Assembly (NCBI GenBank): GCA_002794775.1 | Contig: NBAY01000001.1 | Location: 372,001-436,000 of the forward strand | Origin: Porodaedalea pini | Lineage: Eukaryota > Basidiomycota > Agaricomycetes > Hymenochaetales > Hymenochaetaceae | Reading direction: 5' to 3' | Length of the DNA: 64,000 nt | Shown here: positions 57,357-64,000 of the stretch, piece by piece | Layout: every line of letters starts with the position of its first letter | Position numbering within the stretch: the stretch's first letter is position 1 | Program-made: the position numbers and the translations under genes | Notes under the pieces: model-generated | Databases searched by the model: none | Told to the model about the DNA's origin: nothing | The model's input: the letters and a program-made list of their open reading frames with translations, nothing else

Positions 57357-58159
57357 CCGTCATGGACCGGTCCTTGAAACAGCACATTTTATTTCAATTT
57401 TCCACCATTTCTTCACTGATTTTCTCAAACCAAAAAATATCACATTAAAGCTATATCACTAAGGTCCATCCATGCAAAATTTTGAGTGAAAAAAGTCAGA
57501 AATAAATGAGTTATGAATTGCATACAATTTGACTCTAAATCAGCATGTCACCGCTCCTTGAAACACAACTTTCCCACGCTCATTTTCACTCGGAATTTGA
57601 GCTATCGCTCTCATGTATTATTAATTTTCTATGTAGTGTATCCTAGAATAGTCTAGTATTTACTATTGTCAATAAGTATTACACACAGTATTTTATTAGC
57701 ATGAACTATGTGGTAGAAGTGAGCAAGCTCAAGATTAGCTGCATAAGACATGACACGGAAAGGGATGTGACATAAATGTGACGCCTCAAAAAAGCGCTAC
57801 ACAACTTCCCTGAATTTCTACACAACTCAATTTCTATCCATTTGACTTGAAATTTTGCAGACACATACAATATACTGCTTAAAAAGTGATGTTGTTTTTT
57901 GTTCCAGCTAAAATGCATGTTTTATGAATGAATCGAGCCAACAACATTCTGAACCACTCAATTCTAGTACCTTCTCACACCCATTTTATCCATAACTTTC
58001 TCAAATTCAAGCCATTTTTCATGGATTTTTTTCTAAATAGCATAATTACATGAGTAGAATGTTTTTATGCATTAATTTGAGCTCAGGAATATGTTGTTGA
58101 GCCAAATTAAATGAGGTGTCTCAAGGAGTGGGGGTGTTTCAAGGACCGGTCCATGACGA
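57357..58159. mobile_element. Second TA-flanked non-autonomous element with 23-bp terminal inverted repeats
   Basis: A perfect 23-base inverted repeat lies at 57358-57380 and 58136-58158; it contains CATGGACCGGTCCTTGAAAC and its complement. TA stands just outside each end (57355-57356, shared with the preceding element, and 58160-58161 as TA after one base). The interior is A+T-rich with no intact open frame. A diverged direct copy of the repeat (CACCGCTCCTTGAAACAC) sits inside at about 57548. A Tc1/mariner-type MITE is the best reading; the superfamily is inferred from the TA flanks. Confidence 0.75.
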
Positions 58160-58501
58160 TAACTACAATGGCGGAAACAGCGTCCATTAGATACGTGGGG
58201 GAGTTATGGCACTCGTGTTATGGCTATGTAGTCACTTCATCCAAGCCTTTCCACATTATAGAAAGCCACCCTTCACGCTCGATCCATCTCATTGTGATCG
58301 TACGGTGCAGCTCTTTGACTCGATGCATGTATGCATCTCTGTATCGAGCTGTAATACCTATGAGAATACAGTCGCCATCTTGATTTAGATTTTGATGATT
58401 CTGTTTAGCACAAAGTAGCATTTCTTAACAGCAACTTTTCTGCTAATCGTGACAAGTACACATGTTTTCCGAATAAATAAACCAAGATACAATACATCCA
58501 A
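58160..58501. other. Intergenic downstream of PSMG2
   Basis: About 340 bases of 3' flank between the transposon and the PSMG2 stop; no gene supported. Confidence 0.3.
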
Positions 58502-59540
58502 TTAACCATAAAGAGTTTGATCATGCGGCGTGCCAAACAGCCCGACGTTCCAGCTGGCAGGCTGTCTCCAGCGCTCGACACGCAGCTTCAGAATACCTGC
58601 GACAACGCCTGCATAGAACTCTGCATCTGCGCGGTTGTCGCCTTCCAACACAAACTGCAGGATGGCTGCGGTAGGCACAGACGATGACGTGTAAGCGGAG
58701 GGTCCGGAAGGAGATGAAAGCGCAAGGAGTCGGCGTGTGAGCCCACCACCAGGGATGAAAGGAATGGTTGAAGGTTGAGACGGTGATGAAGGAGTTGGTG
58801 TAGGAAGGCCGATTGACCCTGTGGGGGACTCTGCTGGCTGGAACGTATATGTCGGGAGTTGCGAGATGAGGGATATTGGTGATGAATCTAACGCGGGAGA
58901 GCCAGGCGCGGTGAGTGCGTACGTGGGTGACCTAATGTTATTTAATTAGCATAATTGTTGACTTATGATGAAATTTACACACAGCATTTGAGCATCGGTC
59001 CTGTTCGTAAGGTCTACGCCGGTGAGATATAGCACTGCGCCGATGGCGTTATCTTGCACGAACTTGAGAAGGGAAGCCGAGAATGCCTCCTTGCGCGACT
59101 GTCTCGCAGTTAACCGGAGGAATTACTAAACGATGGACAGAGTAGACATACTTTAAGAACTGGGGAACGCTGCTGGACCACCAGGATGTCGACTCCCTCA
59201 TTCCCATATACTATGCAATCATTAGACAGAACGTATTTATTCAGGGAATAGTGAAGGCGAACATTCCAAAGGCGTCGAAATCCCAGCTCCGTCCTCTCGG
59301 GCTCCGACGACAGGAACAAGATCTCGTGAATCGAATACACCAATTTGGTCCAGCTCAAGAGTTGCGATGAGTAAATCTGCGGCGAGCTGCGAGACGTTGC
59401 CGACAGAGACAACAGGCTGAAGCATAACGCAACCCATTTAGCACTCTAAGACGCAGCTTATGAAGAGGTTGTATACATACGACGATCAACGTCTTGGACT
59501 TTAGCGACACAGAGTGGCTAAGTGAGTAGTAGAAAGGCAT
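58502..59540 (-). CDS. PSMG2: Proteasome assembly chaperone 2
   Basis: PAC2/ADD66 acts with PAC1 to assemble the proteasome alpha ring. The start ATG at 59540 gives MPFYYSLSHSVSLKSKTLIV, spliced to PVVSVGNVSQLAADLLIATL, the hallmark of the family, then DSRDLVPVVGAREDG. Later exons give VDILVVQQRSPVLK, VQDNAIGAVLYLTGVDLTNR, a variable Ser/Pro linker, and the C-terminal block FVLEGDNRADAEFYAGVVAG, ILKLRVERWRQPASWN, ending TLYG with TAA at 58502-58504. The length (about 280 residues) is normal. It shares a 146-bp divergent promoter, with two ACGCGT hexamers, with the CUS2-like gene. Confidence 0.9.
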
Positions 59541-59686
59541 TTTTTAAAGACAGCAGAGATTTTGCTAATTTGTGGAATGTTCAGCACGATGTGGTAGCTA
59601 GAAGAGACGCGTCACTCGGAGTTCAATTTCAGTATGGCACTCGTTGTGATCGACGCGTCTCAACTACTCTTTCCTGACTCTTAGCC
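59541..59686. promoter_or_regulatory. Divergent promoter with two GACGCGTC sites
   Basis: GACGCGTC is centred on 59607-59612 and again on 59653-59658, both within 70 bases of one of the two start codons. The hexamer equals the yeast MluI cell-cycle box; whether MBF binds here is not shown. Confidence 0.45.
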
Positions 59687-61255
59687 ATGTCCGCGCCGCC
59701 GTTCGCAGAGGACGCAAGCAGCGGCGCACCCGCTCTTACTGTCGCTGCAGATGCATCTCAAGAGGCGCTCGCCGCGACGTTCTCTGCCGACCCACGCATT
59801 CATTTCTCGACCGTGACGCGCCGCTGGGCGTTCGAAGACGATGAAGGCAACGAATGGGAATACGACACTGTCAAAGCATCTTGGGTTCAGGTGGTGCGTA
59901 GTGCTTTTTATACCATGGGACAACTAAGATGAAAGGTATGCTTTACTCAAGGTGGATGAAGAGCTACTGCGGAAACAACAAGCAGCGTACTCAGTCCCGG
60001 GCGTTGACGAAGAGGCAAGTTATAATTATCCTTAACGTCCATTGGTCTTACCTTCCAACTATAAATACCAAGGCACCCGCAGCTCCCGTCCTCAGGCGAC
60101 AGAACAAAAAGCGTAAAGAGCCCGAAGACTACACCTCCGCGACAGCGCCGCAGGCAGGACACTCCATCAAGCGGGGCAAGAACGCAAAAGGAGACGCGTC
60201 CAGCTCCTCATCGCAGCCCGCACCACCACGAAAGTCAAAGAACACTGCCGTGTACGTGACGCGGCTGCCGTTGGACACGACTGCGGAGGAGCTTGCTGCC
60301 CGTTTTGGGCGCTGTGGTGTGCTCGAGGAGGACGATGATGGTGACCCGAAGGTGAAGCTCTACGCGCGCGATGACGGCACCTTCTCTGGCGAGGCGCTCG
60401 TCGTGTACTTCAAAGAGGAGAGCGTCGCACTTGCGGTTGCTATGCTCGACGAGGCGGAGCTGCGCATCGGTGATCCCGCATCGACAATGAGTGTTTCGCA
60501 GGCAGAGTTCGCGAACAAAGGCGAAGGTAATGGCGAAGGTAACGGCGAGGATGTCAGTATAGCTAAAGATGGAGAAAAGAAACCGCGCAAGACTATGGAC
60601 AAGAAGCGGGTGACAAAGAGACTAGGACGGATGCAGAAGTGCGTTCTTCGTTCGTCTCAAATTAAGGACATACCTAATACATCGCAGAAAGCTGGAGGAC
60701 TGGGGCTCAGGAGATGAGTTCGGGCCGTCACCAGATGTACAGGAGGATAGCAAAGCCGCAAACAAGAATAGTCGCGTTGTGGTGCTGAAGCACATGTTTA
60801 CGCTCAAGCAGCTCGAGGAGGACGCATCTTTGCTTCTGGACTTGAAAGAGGACGTTCGAGAAGAGTGTTCAGCACTTGGCGAGGTGACGAACGTCGTGCT
60901 GTATGATGTGCGTAGACTGAGATAAATATTCATATGTCATCTGCTGATTATATTATCTACAGGAAGAGCCAGAAGGGATTATGACGGTGAAGTTCCGGGA
61001 TCCCATCAGCGCTCAAGCGTGCGTATTAGTGAGTACAATTATCATGTCATCTTAAAATGCCATACTTAATCTTGATGTTGCAAGAAAATGCAAGGTCGGT
61101 TTTTTGATGGCCGGCGCGTGGAAGCGTTTCTGTACAATGGCAAGAACCGCTATAAGCGCAGCGGCACGAGTGATGATGTCGATGGTGAAGGTGACGCGGC
61201 AGAGAAGAAACGGCTGGACGAGTTTGCGAGCTGGCTCATGACGGAGGGAGATTGA
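59687..61255 (+). CDS. CUS2: U2 snRNP-associated splicing factor (Tat-SF1/CUS2 family)
   Basis: Helps U2 snRNP remodelling before spliceosome activation. The N-terminal exon carries FSTVTRRWAFEDDEGNEWEY. The intron 60015-60072 starts GCAAGT and only a GC donor keeps the frame (DEE joined to APAAPVLRRQNKKRK). The first RRM is TAVYVTRLPLDTTAEELAAR through GEALVVYF (RNP2 and RNP1). The second is a UHM-like RRM (RVVVLKHMFTLKQLEEDASL, VVLYDEEPEGIMTVKF) with the GRFFDGRRVEAFL loop. Between them are Gly-Glu-Asn repeats (EGNGEGNGED) and a Lys-rich linker. The C-terminus is RLDEFASWLMTEGD, TGA at 61253-61255. It is divergent from PSMG2 and convergent with LSB6. Confidence 0.92.
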
Positions 61256-61410
61256 CTGATTGGCTGTATGGCGTATCTGACCATTTTCTTGAAAGTGAAT
61301 GCTGCTATCTATACAATGTTGTGCGTGGATATGCTTGTATTATACTACGATAGTCCGACGTGATGCGTGTGGAATGCTCAACTGGAGTGTAGAGTTGATA
61401 GGAGCTTGAA

Positions 61411-64000
61411 TTACCAGCAGGAAAACAATGTTTTCGTTTCTACTATTTCTATGCGCTGTTGATCAAGCATGTTGTGAGACTTTGCTCTGGTCCACGGAAA
61501 CAAATGAAACGCACCTCGCTGATCATGATCCTCTTTTTGGACCCCGCCTCCTCTCGGATCCAGTCCAGGTTCGGCCGCGTCGATCCGCTCGACTCAGGCG
61601 TCTCTTGGCTGCTGAACTGCATATGCAACGGCGTCCCTCCGGTATCAAGTGCGGACATCGACCGCGACATCGCAACGAGGTCCTCCTCCGTCATCGAACT
61701 CGCTAGTGAGCCCACCCCGCCGCCAGGCACTTCGCTCGCGGGCGAAATCAACGGCGACGCCGCGGGTGGGGCACCTGTCGGCGTAAGCGATCCATCCTCG
61801 TCCTCGCGTATGTCCTCACGGATAGGTGATGGGCGGTGGACCGACGAAGCCACTACGCCGACGTCGACTTCCTCCTCCTCCTCCTCTGCGATGACATCGT
61901 CGTCAACCGCGAGGCGGCGCAGCCCCGCCTCGACCGCATCCACGCGTTCCATGTGCTCAAGAACGGTCACGCCGCTTGTCCCAGGATGCACGCGCGGTAG
62001 CTTCGTCACAAACGGAACAGGACGTGAGTCCGGTGCCGAGCGACGCGCCGGCGGAGGGAACCCGCGTCCATGCCCTGTACTACCGTCAGTTGCACCCTGG
62101 CTGAGTGTGCGCCGGTGTGGCGGCGACGTCGGGAGGTTCACTGGCAGAGTCTTGACCGACGGCTTCGGCGATGCAGAGAGCGGCCCGGCAAAGAGTTCCG
62201 TGATCGTGTCATCCGCGACTTCGACTTCATCGTCCCAGACGAGCACTTTCTGTCGTCGAGTAAGCTCGAGAGGGCCTTCATCGTCGTGTTTCAAACTCTG
62301 AACAGCGTTGTATGCCTGTCCCTTAATGACAGCGAGTTGCCTCTGTAAACGATATTAACACACGTAACGGTCAGTGGTATGTGAATGCGCAGAGGACCAA
62401 AAGGACCAACCCGGAACATCTTGCGATTGAAATCAGGATCCACGGCAAACAACTTCCTGAGCTGGAACGTCGTCTCCTCCCACCACGTCTTCGACGTGAG
62501 CAGCGGCAAGAAATGGTCACGTGTCTTCTGGCTGAAGGGCTGCCCAATAAGGCTCACAGGCAGGTACAACCATCCATATGTATATGAGCGCCAGCCGCGC
62601 GGATGCTCGTGCGGGAATGCCAGCGAGTTGTCAATAGCAGCGATATGGATGTGCGGGTAACGTGTATACGGCGGTGGTTGTACGTAGCTAGGCGTCCGGG
62701 ATGGCTGGGGAGGTGTAGGCAGGAAGGATTGACTGGTAGACGAGGAGGCCATGGAAGGCATGGGAGGCGTGGATACCATGCCTTCTTTCCGCAGCTCACC
62801 CATCATAGGCATTTGTAGAGTGTTCGAGCGCGAAGGTGCGACGTCGACGAGGGATTTCTCATGTTCGCCTTCGCAACATTTAATCATGTAATTGTCCGCC
62901 CCGCGGTCAGTATTATGCATAATATAGTCTGATAATCCATCAGATCGTTGTCCCTCTAGACAAGCGAGGAAACATACCTAGAATAACAAGTCTGAAATTC
63001 CGACATAAGCATTAGGGCATATAAATAACATCAGATAATAACCCACTTCTCAAGCTCCTCTCTGAAGCTCTGCTGCAGTGAGGCGCTCCAATAAAACGGA
63101 TGGCTCGAGCCATCATCTTCGCTCACATCATAGAGCACGCGCTCCTCATCAAGGTCATCATACAAATCATTGTTGTCGTCCTCGTCGCCTGTCTTGCCAC
63201 ATACAACCTTCAGAGCTGTAAGGAGGCGCTTGCTGAACTTTCCCGTGCGGTGCGTGGAATCATCGAACGTGTCTCGTATTGGCCGACCGGGCCACGGGTG
63301 TTTACGAAGAAAATCGGAAGCATCTACAAATGTGAAGTCAGCTGAAGGACTGAGGAAAAGAGCGAAGGGTCTAACCTTGATAGCCGTGCATAAAGCATTG
63401 CAGACTCCCTATCTTCTCAGGCAAGGGCTTGCCTTTCTTTGCGGCATTCCGGTCTAGCCAATCATAAAAGAAAGCCTAAGAGACATTAGGCAAAGCAGAA
63501 AGCAGGATGAATTAATACACACAGGGCTAGAGAAAGAGGCGAGTTGAGTTTTGGGTACAATGTTGAGATTCAAACGGTCATCTAGGAGAGAGGCGGCAGC
63601 CTCCGATATATAACTGAAACAGTTCCAGCCATTACACGTCCATATGACCTTCTGCTATGAAACGTACCTAAGATTCGGTATAAGGCAAGCTCTACCGAAG
63701 GGAATTAACCATCTAAATTGTCGGTGTAGCCATTTAGTTGTCTAGAGCCATCTATTTTAATGAAATTCTCGTAGTATATTCCCGCGGGAAACACATACCT
63801 TCGGATTTCAGACGCCCGTAAGGCTCTTCGTCCTTCGGCTTGAAGACACTTATACACGGGTCCATTAACTCGCAGATATGAAACGCGAAACGATAACTTA
63901 CGCGACTGTCTGTATTCTTCCGTCCACCTTAGCTCGGGCATAGTACGACCCAGAGGAACCTTTGGTGATCATTTTCGGATGTATTCCTTCTGAGATGGCT
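61411..64000 (-). CDS. LSB6: Type II phosphatidylinositol 4-kinase (N-terminus beyond the right edge)
   Basis: Makes PI4P on Golgi, endosome and vacuole membranes. From the right edge inward: MITKGSSGSYYARAKVDG (glycine-rich loop), VFKPKDEEPYGRLKSE (ATP-binding Lys), several short exons, HNTDRGADNYMIKCC (catalytic D..N; usual RNTDRGLDNFMIK), then AAIDNSLAFPHEHPRGWRSY, YGWLYLPVSLIGQPFSQKTR and HFLPLLTSKTWWEETTFQLR. After GPLELTRRQKVLVWDDEVEV comes a variable acidic region of about 230 residues, then LDWIREEAGSKKRIMISE. A last intron leads to RIEIVETKTLFSCW and TAA at 61411-61413. The catalytic residues are present. The first codons lie outside the window. Confidence 0.9.

Noticed and set aside
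1..64000. CRISPR arrays, phage genes, biosynthetic cluster or mating-type locus
   Set aside because: The window is eukaryotic; no clustered backbone enzymes, homeodomain pairs or CaaX pheromone precursors were seen.

Overview
The window is nuclear DNA of a filamentous basidiomycete, most likely an Agaricomycete. The coding style points that way: genes are dense and on both strands, and nearly all are broken by many short introns of about 50-75 nt. Several products belong to families typical of mushrooms, including a DUF6593 protein, a membrane protein with a galactose-binding-like ectodomain, and a tailed GtaA-type glutaminase. All gene models below were spliced by eye from reading frame, splice sites and remembered family conservation. 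No database search was run.

Layout. 1-3114: 5' part of S-adenosylmethionine decarboxylase (SPE2, -) and TFIIH subunit SSL1 (-). 3660-15259: a run of plus-strand genes: GH16 KRE6/SKN1-like glucan enzyme, PNS1/CTL choline-transporter-like protein (19 exons), queuine tRNA-ribosyltransferase, a single-pass membrane protein with a one-base frame break, and phosphatidylserine decarboxylase. 15533-26194: DNA polymerase kappa (-), a claudin-like tetraspan protein (+), glycerol-3-phosphate acyltransferase (-) and RRP12 (+), arranged as two divergent pairs. 27573-31117: a patatin phospholipase (-) and a DUF6593 protein (-) in a gene-poor stretch. 32025-32814: a 790-bp near-perfect fold-back element. 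33086-39145: a Sec2-type Rab exchange factor (+) and a membrane-tethered glutaminase-like protein (+). 39405-39955: a decayed copy of the 3' end of the Sec2-like gene. 40132-42173: an A+T-rich protein kinase with a Gln/Pro-rich tail (-). 42700-54843: two unrecognised genes, a NIPA magnesium transporter, a tentative Cys-rich gene, complex I subunit NUZM, a UPF0643 protein, an unrecognised gene with two apparent frame breaks (-), and a small secreted protein. 56646-58159: two abutting TA-flanked non-autonomous transposons. 58502-64000: proteasome assembly chaperone 2 (-), Tat-SF1/CUS2 (+), and a type II phosphatidylinositol 4-kinase LSB6 (-, running off the end).

Most genes are single-copy housekeeping loci; I see no metabolic cluster, phage-like or defence system. 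The most notable features are: at least four introns whose frame and conservation demand a GC (not GT) donor; two very young long palindromes plus an adjoining TA-flanked element; a proximal pseudogene fragment of the Sec2-like gene; single-base frame breaks in two genes; and a recurrent ACGCGT hexamer close to start codons.
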